DNA of 64,000 bases from Raineyella fluvialis (GTDB lineage: Bacteria > Actinomycetota > Actinomycetes > Propionibacteriales > Propionibacteriaceae), in NCBI RefSeq assembly GCF_009646095.1, contig NZ_CP045725.1, forward strand, positions 682,001 through 746,000, read 5' to 3'. This document shows, one piece after another, positions 48,683 to 60,900 of the stretch. A program made the translations under genes and the position numbers. The notes under the pieces were generated by a model. That model ran no database searches and was not told the origin of the DNA. It was given only the letters and a program-made list of their open reading frames with translations. Every line of letters starts with the position of its first letter. The first letter of the stretch is position 1.

Positions 48683-49957
48683 TCAGCGGCCGGTCCCCGC
48701 ATAGACCACTGCCTCGCCCTCGGCGTCAAGGCCGAATGCGGTGTGGGCGGCCCGGACGGCCTTGTCGACGTCGTCCTGGTCGACGACGACCGAGATGCGG
48801 ATCTCGGAGGTGGAGATCATGCCGATGTTGACGCCCGCATCGGCGAGCGCCTTGAAGAACTTGGCGGTGACGCCGGGGTGGGACCTCATGCCGACGCCGA
48901 TGACCGAAACCTTGCCGATCTGGTCGTCGTAGAGCAGCTCCTGGAAACCGACCGCGTCCTGGATGGACTTGAGCGTCTGGATCGCCTTGCGGGCGTCCTT
49001 CGTCGGCAGGGTGAAGGAGATCTCCGTACGCGAGGTGTCGACGCGGGAGACGTTCTGGACGATGACATCGATGTTGATGTCGGCCTCACCCAGAGCGGTG
49101 AAGATGGCCGCCGCCCGGCCGATCTGGTCCGGGACACCAACCACGGTGACCTTGGCCTCGCCGCGCTCGTGCGCGACACCGGTGATCATCGCCTGTTCCA
49201 TGCCAGGTCCTTTCTTGATGTCCTTGAGGGGCTTGACCCACGTGCCGGGCTTGTCGGTGAAGGATGAGCGGACATGCACCCGTACGTGCTCGCGGCGCGC
49301 ATACTCAACGCAACGCAGGTGCAGGATCTTGGCCCCGTTGGCCGCCATCTCGAGCATCTCCTCGTACGAGATCTCGGGGATCCGACGAGCGTTCGGGACG
49401 ATCCGCGGATCGGCGGTGAAGACGCCGTCGACGTCGGAGTAGATCTCGCAGAACTCGGCGTTGAGTGCCGCGGCCAGGGCCACAGCGGTGGTGTCGGAGG
49501 CGCCCCGGCCAAGGGTGGTGACGTCCTTGGTGTCCTGCGAGACGCCCTGGAAGCCGGCGACGATGACGATGTTGCCCTCCTCGAGGGCGGACTCGATGCG
49601 GCCGGGCGTGATGTCGATGATCCGGGCATCACCGTGCTTGGCGGTGGTGAGGACGCCGGCCTGAGAACCCGTGTACGACTGGGCCTCGGCCCCGAGGTCC
49701 GAGAGCGCCATCGCCAGCAGCGCGGCGGACTGACGCTCGCCGGTGGTGAGGAGCATGTCGAGCTCGCGCGCCTTCGGCATCGGCGAGACCTGCAGGGCCA
49801 GGTCCATCAGCTCATCGGTGGTGTCGCCCATGGCCGAAATGACGACGACCACGTCGTTGCCAGCCTGTTTGGCGGCCAGAACACGACGGGCCACGCGCTT
49901 GATGGCCTCGGCGTCCTCCACCGACGATCCGCCGTACTTCTGGACGATGCGGGGCAT
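48683..49957 (-). CDS. lysC: Aspartate kinase
   Basis: 424 residues: N-terminal kinase domain ([70 protein letters not shown]) and two ACT domains ([44 protein letters not shown]) that bind feedback inhibitors. It makes aspartyl phosphate for Lys, Thr, Met and DAP synthesis. ATG 49957 with AGGAGG upstream. No asd gene follows, unlike the lysC-asd order of corynebacteria. Confidence 0.94.
   Translation of the reverse strand: MPRIVQKYGGSSVEDAEAIKRVARRVLAAKQAGNDVVVVISAMGDTTDELMDLALQVSPMPKARELDMLLTTGERQSAALLAMALSDLGAEAQSYTGSQAGVLTTAKHGDARIIDITPGRIESALEEGNIVIVAGFQGVSQDTKDVTTLGRGASDTTAVALAAALNAEFCEIYSDVDGVFTADPRIVPNARRIPEISYEEMLEMAANGAKILHLRCVEYARREHVRVHVRSSFTDKPGTWVKPLKDIKKGPGMEQAMITGVAHERGEAKVTVVGVPDQIGRAAAIFTALGEADINIDVIVQNVSRVDTSRTEISFTLPTKDARKAIQTLKSIQDAVGFQELLYDDQIGKVSVIGVGMRSHPGVTAKFFKALADAGVNIGMISTSEIRISVVVDQDDVDKAVRAAHTAFGLDAEGEAVVYAGTGR
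49199..49213 (-). promoter_or_regulatory. Internal start and ribosome site for the aspartokinase beta subunit
   Basis: Inside lysC, AAAGGA (49208-49213) stands before an in-frame ATG at 49201 ([13 protein letters not shown]), the same place where alpha2-beta2 aspartokinases start their small subunit. The product would cover 48683-49201, both ACT domains, 172 residues. Confidence 0.6.
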
Positions 49958-50042
49958 GCGGCCTCCTGTTTCACTCTGAGTCGAGCAACACGATATCGGG
50001 CCGGTCACTCAACGGGACAACGATCCGCCATGCGTAGGACGC

Positions 50043-50336
50043 TCAGTCCGATCCGCTCACCGCGTCGGGGTGGGTCGCGAGGAACTCATCGACCTCCGGG
50101 CTGGTGGCGACAACCGTGAGGCCGTCCTCCTTGGCCTGCTGAAGCCCGGCGCGGACCAGCGAAGCGAGCACATCCTCACTCTCGGGGTCGGCATTGGCCG
50201 TCCCCTCGGAGGGGCTCCCGGACATCTCGACGATTCCGCACTTCACCTGGTAGTCGAGGTGGCCCACCTCGTCACCGTCGAGGAGCGCCTCCCACCGCGA
50301 ACGATCCGGGTTGAAGCGGACACGAAGATCGGACAT
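50043..50336 (-). CDS. GNAT-like N-acetyltransferase (Acetyltransf_CG / YjdJ type)
   Basis: 97 residues, the minimal GNAT form: FNPDRSRWEALLDGDEVGHLDYQVKCGIVEM, then SLVRAGLQQAKEDGLTVVATSPEVDEFLATHP. The usual GxGxA/G loop of the CoA-binding motif is not present (DVLASLVRAG instead), so activity is doubtful. ATG 50336 with GAGGAG upstream. Likely its own unit; lysC starts 85 bases downstream. Confidence 0.65.
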   Translation of the reverse strand: MSDLRVRFNPDRSRWEALLDGDEVGHLDYQVKCGIVEMSGSPSEGTANADPESEDVLASLVRAGLQQAKEDGLTVVATSPEVDEFLATHPDAVSGSD

Positions 50337-50408
50337 CCGTGCTCCTCTCTGCCCCCTTGGTGCGATCTTCAGCGATCGTACGTCGGCCACCCATGGGCAC
50401 AGGACGAT

Positions 50409-51307
50409 TCATCGTGCGACCACGACGGAGGCGAGTTCACCGACGGTCACCACGAGCGACGCGGTGTTCGTCAGCGGGAAGGACCCGGACTGACCCATCG
50501 CGGTCCAGGAGAGATTCCAGCGGTGGGTCGCGGTGATTGTGTAGGTGCCCGGTCTCTCGTAGACGTGGCCGCAATCCGGGGACGGGGTTCCAGGCGGCTG
50601 CGCGCCGGCGACCCAAGGCGTGGAGGTGGTGCAGGTGACCCGAGTGCCGTCCCCCATGTCGTACGTGGCCGCCTGATGCTTGGCCGTCATCGTGAGGGTG
50701 ACGCCCGCCAGGGACACCGTCTCAGTCGTTGAGCTGGCCCCTCGCGCCACATCCACAGCGGCTGTCCGACTGCCACCATTTTCCACTGGTTCTTCGAGGG
50801 ATCCGGACCGATCCGCAGCGTCTGCCCCGGCAACCGCAGGGTCGCGGCGGCCTGGCGCGCCAGGACGGCAGGATCAACTGTGGGACCCGATCCGGCCCCG
50901 GCGGGAGCATTTCCTCCATTCAGCGGCACGAGGTTGTTCCATAGCCAGGCATTGGGGTCATTGAGCCCGTAGAAGCTGCGCTGGCGATCGAGCAACAGTT
51001 GCCGCAGTTCATCGCCGGAAATTGCTGCAGTATCGACCGCCAGTCCCCATCGCTCGCCACTCAATGGCACCCTCAATGGCCCCACATTCGAGGCGGACAA
51101 GTCACTCGTGCGCCCTGCAGCCGATCCTGCGGCACCCCCAAGAGACTGGATCGTTCCTTTCGCCGAATTAGCACCCTCAGCCGCAACACGTGCACCGATG
51201 GTGTCCGGAAGCGCGCCAGCCGCCCAAGACGGGATGCCGGCCGCCACGACCCCAACGAGCCCCACGACGATGCTCAGGATCATCCTCACGGCTCTCACAA
51301 TCCGCAC
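50409..51307 (-). CDS. Secreted PKD-like protein of unknown function, frameshifted
   Basis: 299 residues after correction. GTG start with AAGGAGG upstream; signal peptide MRIVRAVRMILSIVVGLVGVVAAGIPSWA. The middle has LLDRQRSFYGLNDPNAWLWNNLVPLN. One base is missing at the C-run 50738-50741, after which EGASSTTETVSLAGVTLTMTAKH continues into DMGDGTRVTCTT...SPDCGHVYERPGTYTITATHRWNLSWTAMG, a PKD-like beta sandwich with a disulfide pair. Similar proteins occur with tad pili in actinobacteria as far as I recall. Overlaps the lipoprotein gene by 13 bases. Confidence 0.7.
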
Positions 51308-51867
51308 ACATCCTCCTTGCTGGCATTTCCCTCAGAAACCCGCCAGGCGCCCTCCCCGCGATTGACCTTGATCTCAACACTCGCCATGTTTCCGGCTCCT
51401 AAAGTCTGTCCAGATTCAGACAGGAGCTTAATGTGAGAGCCGTTCTCGCATATACGCAGGACAACGGAATCCCGAGTGGCCGAAACTGGCACGATTTGCA
51501 TTATCTCCAAGCCCGAAGTGCCGTGGTAGCCATGCTTTTCGAGTAGCGCTAGATCTGACGCAACATCGCCCAGATACTGCCCTGACGCATACTTCGTCAT
51601 TTCTGGTGTAGGTGCGGCAGCGCCTCCCGCCACCACCAGTCGGTTCCGTTCCTTTGTGAACTCCCGATAGGCATGCACGGCCTCGTCGTAGGCTTTGGCC
51701 TCCTCGGCCTGAGCGGCGGCCAGCTCCGCGGTGCACGGCGCCCCCGAGGCATCCGGCGTGCAGGAGTACGACGGAGTAGGCACCGGAGCGGCCGCCTGGT
51801 TACTCCCGCACCCCGCCATGAGTCCGGTGATTCCGATGATCGTCAACACTGATGTGAACTTGCCCAT
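51295..51867 (-). CDS. Lipoprotein of unknown function, operon partner of the PKD-like protein
   Basis: 190 residues: signal MGKFTSVLTIIGITGLMAGC with lipobox LMAGC, a linker, a helical hairpin (AELAAAQAEEAKAYDEAVHAYREFTKERNRLVVAGG) and a small domain ending in VVLRICENGSHIKLL. This resembles short actinobacterial lipoproteins with a SnoaL/NTF2-like domain, but I cannot assign one. ATG 51867 has CGGGAAC upstream; a second ATG at 51882 is in frame. First gene of a two-gene operon headed by the paired TCCACAG motif. Confidence 0.7.
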   Translation of the reverse strand: MGKFTSVLTIIGITGLMAGCGSNQAAAPVPTPSYSCTPDASGAPCTAELAAAQAEEAKAYDEAVHAYREFTKERNRLVVAGGAAAPTPEMTKYASGQYLGDVASDLALLEKHGYHGTSGLEIMQIVPVSATRDSVVLRICENGSHIKLLSESGQTLGAGNMASVEIKVNRGEGAWRVSEGNASKEDVCGL

Positions 51868-51952
51868 GCGTTCCCGCAGCATCCCCTCGCCCCTCGGCCG
51901 GCTGCCCCCAGCTTTGCCCATAGGTGGTTCACCCCAGCGGCCACGCCGCGAC

Positions 51953-51990
51953 TTATCCACAGGCGCATCGCCGTCGTTCAGTTGTCCCCA
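51953..51990. promoter_or_regulatory. Paired TCCACAG motif, copy 3 (before the lipoprotein/PKD operon)
   Basis: TTATCCACAGG (51953) and TTGTCCCCAG (51982) have 29-bp spacing, about 85 bases upstream of the lipoprotein start. The first is a perfect TTATCCACA DnaA-box match. TATGGG closer to the gene may be the -10. Confidence 0.5.
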
Positions 51991-52103
51991 GCCTTCGCCG
52001 CACGGAGCCCTTACGCCGCGAGAGACGGCCTGCTGGCTGGAGCAGTACCCTGATCGCACGGGACCACCACTGGACCGCCAGGTGGGCGGATGGGGAGGGC
52101 AGG

Positions 52104-52720
52104 ATGCCGGCACCGGATTCAGCGGTCCCGTCCCGGAGTACCGCACGGCTCGCATTTTCGGCCGGGATCGTGGGCCTCGTGACGTTCATCGCTCTCGCGC
52201 TGATGTACGGCGTGGAGATCCCGCAGCACGTGGAGCAGCGGGTCTTCGGACCGCTCAGCGACTGGATGAGCGGCATCGGAACGCTGCTGGTCGCCGCGGT
52301 GATCCTCACGATGCCGTGGCCGACCCGATCCCTGCCAGCGCAACCATCGGCCGTGTGCTGGTCGCGATGGCGTCCGTGGCGGGCGCACTCGGCTCGTTCC
52401 TCCTCGTCACGCACGTCATCGGGTTCGTCCCCGGGACCGCGCTCGCCATGGCGGGACTCGTCGCTCAGGCGATCTGGCTCGCTCTCGTCCCGCGGAGAAT
52501 CGCCCGGGCTGGGCTCATCACCCGCCGGATGGGCAGGGTCGCGACGTGGCTCGGCTGGGCCTTCCTCGGCGGACTCGCGATCGTGTTGGCCGGGTTCGCC
52601 GACCCCGTGCCGACGCTGAGGTGGGCGCTCTTCATCGCCGGCGGGGTCGTCGGGCTCCTCGGATGGGTGGGCGCGCCGATCTGGTACCTCCTGCTCGGAG
52701 TCACCGGCCTGCGGCCCTGA
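52104..52720 (+). CDS. Multi-pass membrane protein of unknown function, frameshifted
   Basis: 205 residues after correction, with about six membrane segments (LAFSAGIVGLVTFIALALMYGV; GTLLVAAVILTMPW; VLVAMASVAGALGSFLLVTHVIGF; ALAMAGLVAQAIWLALV; WLGWAFLGGLAIVLAGF; WALFIAGGVVGLLGWVGAPIWYLLLG). The first frame is lost at 52318-52326; one extra base joins VILTMPW to DPIPASATIGRVLVAM (or PTPIPASATIGRV). ATG 52104 with GGGGAGGG upstream. No family recognised. Confidence 0.6.
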
Positions 52721-52800
52721 CCCTTTGGCTGTTGGATGCGCCGGTAGAGGGTTGCCGGCCCCGCAGCCGACGCACGACCGCCGCACGAACGGACGGTGGG

Positions 52801-52806
52801 CATAAT
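52801..52806 (+). promoter_or_regulatory. -10 box CATAAT, probable leaderless start
   Basis: CATAAT ends seven bases before the ATG at 52814. Confidence 0.45.
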
Positions 52807-52813
52807 GGCGACC

Positions 52814-53371
52814 ATGACGAGCGACCCCGGCTCCGGTGACGCCCAGCGTCCGCTCCCCCGCATCGGCGATGCCGAACGACAGGCGGCGGTGGACGAGTTG
52901 TCCGAGCACTACGTCGCTGGCCGGCTCGATGACGCCGAGTTCAACGAACGCATGGACTCGGCGCTCCAGGCCCGTACGATCCCGGATCTGATCCCCCTGT
53001 TCGCGGATCTGCCGACCCTCAATCCCCTGGCTCCTTGGTCCCAGCCGACGCAGCCGCCGCCCCTGAGTGCGTACGGTCCCCCCGCGCTCCCGCGTCGCCC
53101 CGGCACCGACCTCACGGCCGCGGGCCCCACGGAGCAGGGCTGGATGAGCCTGGTACGCGGGCTGCGGCCCATCATCTGGCCGATCGCCATCGCCCTGATC
53201 ATCTTCGCCCACGTTCCCGCGCCGCTGGTGATCTTCCTGGCGATCGTCCTCACCGTCGCCTCGTCGCGCATGCTCGGAAGCACCCGGCATCAGGAGCTAC
53301 CCCCGGGACCCCAGGGGCCCGGCCCCGGTCCGGGCGACCGCCCGTCGGGAGATCCGCCGAACCGCTCCTGA
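52814..53371 (+). CDS. DUF1707 domain membrane protein
   Basis: 185 residues: N-terminal DUF1707 (RIGDAERQAAVDELSEHYVAGRLDDAEFNERMDSALQARTIPDLIPLFADLP, residues about 16-68), a Pro-rich linker, two close membrane segments (about 110-152) and a Pro/Gly tail. DUF1707 is an actinobacterial helical domain often coupled to membrane or cell-wall stress proteins; its function is unknown. Start at ATG 52814 because of the -10 box just before it. Confidence 0.8.
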   Translation: MTSDPGSGDAQRPLPRIGDAERQAAVDELSEHYVAGRLDDAEFNERMDSALQARTIPDLIPLFADLPTLNPLAPWSQPTQPPPLSAYGPPALPRRPGTDLTAAGPTEQGWMSLVRGLRPIIWPIAIALIIFAHVPAPLVIFLAIVLTVASSRMLGSTRHQELPPGPQGPGPGPGDRPSGDPPNRS

Positions 53372-53400
53372 GCCACACTTCCGGACCCGCGCGAAAAGCC

Positions 53401-53436
53401 GAGGGGCGTACGCAGCCGCTGCCGCGTACGCCCCTC
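53401..53436. terminator. Bidirectional terminator between the DUF1707 gene and ileS
   Basis: GAGGGGCGTACGC and GCGTACGCCCCTC form a perfect 13-bp stem with a ten-base loop between convergent genes. Confidence 0.7.
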
Positions 53437-53467
53437 GAACGTCTGCCGGACCGAGCCGGCGCGAGCC

Positions 53468-56689
<3,222 letters not shown>

Positions 56690-56905
56690 GTCCGTCCTCG
56701 TCCGTACGTTTCCGTCCAGCCACGGCCGGCGCCGGGCTGCAGGAAGGGACGAGGGGACCCGCGGTACCACCCTTCTTGGCGGGACGCCGCAAGGTGCCCA
56801 CCCACTTCGTTCATGCCGCAGCCGGTTCTAGTGAGCCCTCCGAGGCATCGGACGGCCGTTCTTCCGGCAGCTCCGGGGTGATGGCCCCATCAATGCTGTG
56901 CGACG
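56690..56905 (-). promoter_or_regulatory. T-box riboswitch of ileS
   Basis: The leader holds AAGGGTGGTACCGCG, the T-box core that pairs with the free CCA end of tRNA, at about 56761-56775. Upstream, GATGGGGCCATCACCCCGG matches the short Stem I region with an ATC (isoleucine) codon at 56880-56882 as likely specifier. The following GGGTCCCCTCGTCCC can pair with the GGACGAGGAC ribosome site, so control should be on translation. This is the actinobacterial ultrashort-Stem I type. Confidence 0.8.
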
Positions 56906-56911
56906 GCTGTC

Positions 56912-56940
56912 ATTGTAGGCGCGGGCTCGTCTCGGCCCAA
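56912..56940 (-). promoter_or_regulatory. ileS promoter TTGGGC-17-TACAAT
   Basis: Minus-strand TTGGGC (56940-56935), 17-base spacer, TACAAT (56917-56912), a good sigma-A type -10; transcription would start near 56905 at the head of the T-box. Confidence 0.6.
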
Positions 56941-57060
56941 GTCCCCGGCGGAGGTTCTCCGGCGGAGCCTCCTTTTCCGGGGGTTCCCGGGGGACGGCCT
57001 CCACACCTAGCCTGGATTCCGTCAGGGCACCGTCTGGGGGGATGGTTCCGCCCTGCAGCG

Positions 57061-57105
57061 GATTGCTGGTGGCAGGGCCCGGGGGGACCCCTGTCACCAG
57101 CAATC
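57061..57105. terminator. Terminator of the two-component operon
   Basis: GATTGCTGGTG (57061-57071) pairs with CACCAGCAATC (57095-57105) and CAGGG with CCCTG inside: about 17 bp. It overlaps the last codon of the response regulator. Confidence 0.7.
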
Positions 57106-57745
57106 AGTCGACCAGATCCCCGGGCCCGGTGCCGAGCATCCGCTCCAGATCCGCCGGGGAGGCATCCCGCAGGCAGCGCGACAGCTTGTTCGACACGGCC
57201 TCCATGTGCTCGCGCGCCACCCGCTCGGTGATGAACAGGCGTTGCGCGATCGACGCCCATCTCTCACCCCGCGCGCGGGCACTCAGCACCTGGCGCTGGC
57301 GTTCGGTGAGTTCCGGCAGCCCGCCACGACGATCCAGGAGTTCGGTGAGGCTCAACAGGGACGGCGGCAGCACCGCGCCACCGGCGGCCGCTTCCCGGAA
57401 GTCCGCCTCGGCCACGGCGCTCGGAGCGCTCTTGCGCACCAGCCCCTGGGCGCCCGCCTGGAGACACCGCGCGAGCACCAGCGGGCGGCTCTCGTCGGTG
57501 TAGAGGCAGATCCGGTAGCCGGCCGCGCTCACCGCCCCGATGGCCGCCGTCCCCTGACGTACGTCGGGGTCGTCGGCCACCAGGTGCAGGTCGAGCACGA
57601 CAAGATCGGCCGAGGGACGCTGCTCGAGCAGCGGCTCGATCGTGGGCCAGGCGCCGACGACCTCGACGCCCGGGTGGACCAGGCCGAACGCCTCGCGGAC
57701 GAGCGTGCTGTCGTCGATGACCACGACGCGGGGCCGGGGCGTCAC
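57104..57745 (-). CDS. NarL/LuxR-type response regulator
   Basis: 213 residues: receiver domain VVVIDDSTLVREAFGLV with phospho-acceptor Asp in LVVLDLHLV (about 52) and Lys in LVRKSAPS, then LuxR HTH (LPELTERQRQVLSARARGERWASIAQRLFITERVAREHMEAVSNKL). The HTH departs from the usual NarL sequence and lacks the common S-V-x-T-H pattern. ATG overlaps the kinase stop by ATGA. Confidence 0.85.
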   Translation of the reverse strand: MTPRPRVVVIDDSTLVREAFGLVHPGVEVVGAWPTIEPLLEQRPSADLVVLDLHLVADDPDVRQGTAAIGAVSAAGYRICLYTDESRPLVLARCLQAGAQGLVRKSAPSAVAEADFREAAAGGAVLPPSLLSLTELLDRRGGLPELTERQRQVLSARARGERWASIAQRLFITERVAREHMEAVSNKLSRCLRDASPADLERMLGTGPGDLVD

Positions 57746-58986
57746 CGATGCTCCCGGGCGTCCGGGACCGCCACCGGTCCCGAGAGGGTGACCGCGCAGC
57801 CTTCGCCGGGGGCCGAGTCGATCTCGACGGCGATCCCCCGCTTCGTCAGGGCAGCCAGCACCTGCGTGCGGAGGCCGAAGCCGTACGTCGCGGGGTCGGC
57901 GGTGAATCCCACCCCGTCGTCGCGGACGACGACTTCCCAGCGATCGCCCGTCGTGTCGGCGTGCACCCAGACCGTCGAGGCCCTGGCATGGCGCCGTACG
58001 TTGTGCAGCAGGGTCTCCACCGCCTGCGCGACGGCCACCGCGTCGGACGCCACCAGGAGGGCGTCGGCCCCGAGGGCCGTCGACAGTTCCAGCGGCAGGT
58101 CCGCGAAGCCGTCCACCGCCTCGCCGAGCACGTCCCCCAACCGGACTCTCCCGGAGTCCGCCTCGCCGACGCGCCCGGCTCCTCCCGTGGGAGAGGCGAG
58201 GTAGTGGCGCAACCTGTTCGCCTCGGCCAGGGCCTGCCTGCGGACGGCGGGCAACACCTCGTCTGGGGTCGCCTCATCACCGAGCAGGCGCAGGATGCCG
58301 CTGGTGTCGTGCACCGTCATCCGGTAGCGGTCGAGCTCCATCTGTCGGGTGGCCAGCAGCGCCTCCTGATGGGCGTCGTGCGTCCGCTGCGCGAGGATCC
58401 GCCAGTACTGCGACACCAGCGAGATGGCGAGGGCGAAGACCGGATAGTTGAGGGCGTTCGCCACCACCGACACCTGGCCGTAGGGGCCCCCGGCGGCGAT
58501 CAGGAGCCAATAGTAGTAACCACCCACTGCCACGGAGAGCAGGAACGTCCGCGGCACGGAGTGCATCCATACCCCGGCCGCGGCGACGCTCAACTGTGCG
58601 AAACCGAAGACCGAGACGGTCCAGGAGCCGAGCAGTTCGGACCCGGGCATGATGTGCGTGAACGCGGGCATCGCTGCGAGGGAGAGGACGAGGCTCGCCC
58701 ATCCCCAGGGCGCGGCCGGGACGGTCCCCCGACGCAGCGTCCCGATGCAGCCGCCGACCACCACGCCACTCAGCGTCATGGTGAGGGCGAGGTACCAGGC
58801 CCTTGCCGCGGCCAATGGAAGACCGGCAGGCATGGCGATCAGCGCTTGGGTGACGACGCCGGCGCCGAGCACGACGAAGATGACTCCCAGGGCCAGCTCG
58901 GCGTCGTCGCGTGGGTCGTGCCCATCGGTGCCGAGCGTGGCGACGCGCAGCCACCATCTCCCCTTGTCGTCCCCCACGGGACCCAT
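57742..58986 (-). CDS. Sensor histidine kinase with membrane sensor region
   Basis: 414 residues: six or so membrane segments (about 30-200), then a dimerisation helix with the phospho-His in RYRMTVHDTSGILRLL (about 224) and a GHKL ATPase domain (ETLLHNVRRHARASTVWVHAD N-box, VVRDDGVGFTADPATYGFGL). HisKA_3-like kinases pair with NarL regulators; the signal is unknown. ATG at 58986. Confidence 0.83.
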   Translation of the reverse strand: MGPVGDDKGRWWLRVATLGTDGHDPRDDAELALGVIFVVLGAGVVTQALIAMPAGLPLAAARAWYLALTMTLSGVVVGGCIGTLRRGTVPAAPWGWASLVLSLAAMPAFTHIMPGSELLGSWTVSVFGFAQLSVAAAGVWMHSVPRTFLLSVAVGGYYYWLLIAAGGPYGQVSVVANALNYPVFALAISLVSQYWRILAQRTHDAHQEALLATRQMELDRYRMTVHDTSGILRLLGDEATPDEVLPAVRRQALAEANRLRHYLASPTGGAGRVGEADSGRVRLGDVLGEAVDGFADLPLELSTALGADALLVASDAVAVAQAVETLLHNVRRHARASTVWVHADTTGDRWEVVVRDDGVGFTADPATYGFGLRTQVLAALTKRGIAVEIDSAPGEGCAVTLSGPVAVPDAREHR

Positions 58987-59020
58987 TATTGGCCTGCGTG
59001 ACCTGGTCCGTCAGGATCGG

Positions 59021-59869
59021 TCAGGACAACAGCGCCTCGAGGGTCTCGGCGAAGCCGTCCTGGTCACAGCTCGGCACGATCCGATCGGCGACGGCGAGCA
59101 GTTCGGGCTCGGCGTTGGCGACCGCCACGCCGACGCCCGCCCACTGGAGCATGTCGAGGTCGTTGAGGCCGTCACCGAACGCGACGACCTGGGTGGCGGG
59201 CACGTCGAGCAGCGCGGTCAGCCGTTGCAGGCCGTACGCCTTGCCGATGCCGGCGGCGGAGATCTCGAGGAAGGGCGCGCCGGAGGAGGTCGCCCGCAGG
59301 CCCGTCAGCCCCAGCCCCGCGAACGCGGCGAGAAGGTCCCGAGTGCTGAGCACCGGGTGACGGACGACCATCTTGAGGTTCGGGCAGTCGGCGAGGGCCG
59401 CGCGATCCACCACCTGCATCGTCCGGGGGTCACGGCTGTGATCCTCCCAGACGCTGAGTTCGGCGTAGCCGGCCTCGACGAGGAAGCCGTCGCCGCCGTC
59501 ACGGATCGCGCAGAAGCGTACGTCCGGCACGGCCTCGGCCAGCCGCGCGATCAGGTCACGCTGGGCGTCGACCGTCATCGTCGCCTCGAAGAATCGCTGC
59601 CCCGTCACGAGGTCGAGGCCGAGGGCGCCGTTGGAGCACACCGCCCAGCCGCCGAAGGCCTCGGCGAGTTGGACGAACTGGGGGGCGACGGCCAGCACCC
59701 CGACCCGCTGGCGGGCGGTCACCGGCACGACCAGCACCCCGGCGTCGGCCGCAGCCCTCAGTGCCGCCTCGGTGCGGGGACTCACCGTCCGATCCGTACG
59801 CAGCAGCGTGTTGTCGAGATCCGTCGCGACGACCCGCGGCCGGGCCACGACGGCGTCAGGTGAGGGCAC
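59021..59869 (-). CDS. Cof-type HAD-IIB hydrolase
   Basis: 282 residues: motif [15 protein letters not shown], motif [10 protein letters not shown], Lys in [11 protein letters not shown], motif [33 protein letters not shown] sugar-phosphate-like phosphatase of the Cof group. Its GTG start overlaps the recR stop by 14 bases, so it is third in ybaB-recR-HAD. Confidence 0.88.
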   Translation of the reverse strand: MPSPDAVVARPRVVATDLDNTLLRTDRTVSPRTEAALRAAADAGVLVVPVTARQRVGVLAVAPQFVQLAEAFGGWAVCSNGALGLDLVTGQRFFEATMTVDAQRDLIARLAEAVPDVRFCAIRDGGDGFLVEAGYAELSVWEDHSRDPRTMQVVDRAALADCPNLKMVVRHPVLSTRDLLAAFAGLGLTGLRATSSGAPFLEISAAGIGKAYGLQRLTALLDVPATQVVAFGDGLNDLDMLQWAGVGVAVANAEPELLAVADRIVPSCDQDGFAETLEALLS

Positions 59870-60460
59870 GGCGCCCCTCGAACGCCCGGCCGAGGGTGAC
59901 CTCGTCGGCGTACTCCAGGTCGCCGCCGACCGGCAGTCCGCTGGCCAGGCGCGACACCGTGAGCCCCATCGGCAGCAGCAGCCGGCTCAGGTAGGTCGCC
60001 GTCGCCTCACCCTCGATGGTCGGGTTGGTGGCGATGATGACCTCCTGCACCGACCCGTCGGCGAGCCGGCCGACGAGCTCACGGATGTGCAGCTGGTCGG
60101 GGCCCACGCCGTTCACCGGGCTGATACAGCCCCGAGCACGTGGTAGCGGCCGCGGAACTCGCGGGTGCGCTCGATCGCCACGACGTCCTTGGCATCCTCG
60201 ACGACACAGATCAGGGCCCGGTCACGGCGCTGATCGCGGCAGATCGAGCAGGTGTCACCCTCCGAGACGTTGAAGCACGTCGTGCAGAAGTGGATCCGGT
60301 CCTTGACCTGCACCAAGGCCTCCACCAGCCGCATCACGTCCTCCTTCTCGGCGGACATCACGTGGAAGGCGATGCGCTGGGCGGACTTCGGCCCGATCCC
60401 GGGCAGCTGACCGAGTTCGGTGATCAGGTCCTGGATCGGGCCGTCGTAGATGGCAGCCAC
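59856..60460 (-). CDS. recR: Recombination protein RecR, frameshifted
   Basis: 201 residues after correction. N-terminal HhH ([22 protein letters not shown]), four-Cys zinc finger ([17 protein letters not shown]), Toprim domain ([29 protein letters not shown]). The frame is lost at the C-run 60130-60133; one base gives [24 protein letters not shown] and the rest of Toprim ([23 protein letters not shown]). RecR loads RecA with RecF/RecO. GTG 60460 directly follows the ybaB stop. Confidence 0.9.
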
Positions 60461-60796
60461 TCAGAGACCGAAACCCATCCCGCCGGCGAGCGGGCCCAGC
60501 TTCTGCTGCGCGAGGGCGGCGGCCTGGTTGTTGGCGTCGCGCAGGGCAGCCACGATCAGGTCACCGAGGCTCTCGGTGTCCTCGGGGTCGCAGGCCTCGG
60601 GCTTGATGCTCACCGAGGTGACCTCACCGGAGCCGGTCATCACCACGGTGACCAGCCCGCCCCCGGCACTGCCCGAGATCGAGGTGACGGCAAGCTCCGC
60701 CTGGGCCTGCTGCACCTGGGCCTGCATGGCCTGCGCCTGCTGCATCAGTGCGTTCATGTCGAATCCCTGGGGCATTTCGGGCAATCCCTCGGTCAT
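60461..60796 (-). CDS. ybaB: YbaB/EbfC nucleoid-associated protein
   Basis: 111 residues: Gln/Met-rich helix (MNALMQQAQAMQAQVQQAQAELA) and the core strand region GGLVTVVMTGSGEVTSVSIKPEACDPEDTESLGDLIVAALRDANNQA. Dimeric DNA-binding protein usually between dnaX and recR. ATG 60796 with AAAGGA upstream; -10 TAGTCT at 60840-60835. Confidence 0.92.
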   Translation of the reverse strand: MTEGLPEMPQGFDMNALMQQAQAMQAQVQQAQAELAVTSISGSAGGGLVTVVMTGSGEVTSVSIKPEACDPEDTESLGDLIVAALRDANNQAAALAQQKLGPLAGGMGFGL

Positions 60797-60834
60797 CGGG
60801 GTCCTTTCGCCGTGCGGTCGCGGTGTGCGCTCCA

Positions 60835-60840
60835 AGACTA
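60835..60840 (-). promoter_or_regulatory. -10 box TAGTCT of ybaB-recR-HAD
   Basis: Minus-strand TAGTCT about 38 bases before the ybaB start; shows that the operon has its own promoter here, apart from dnaX. Confidence 0.45.
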
Positions 60841-60900
60841 GGTGCATCCACCGACGGTCGGCGTCGGCACCGGGTCGGTGGCCGGGCCCGCTGATGCCCT

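Noticed and set aside
51953-51990. Replication origin suggested by a perfect DnaA box
   Set aside because: Only two boxes, no A+T-rich unwinding region, no dnaA/dnaN nearby; the paired spacing shared with two tad promoters fits a regulatory site better.
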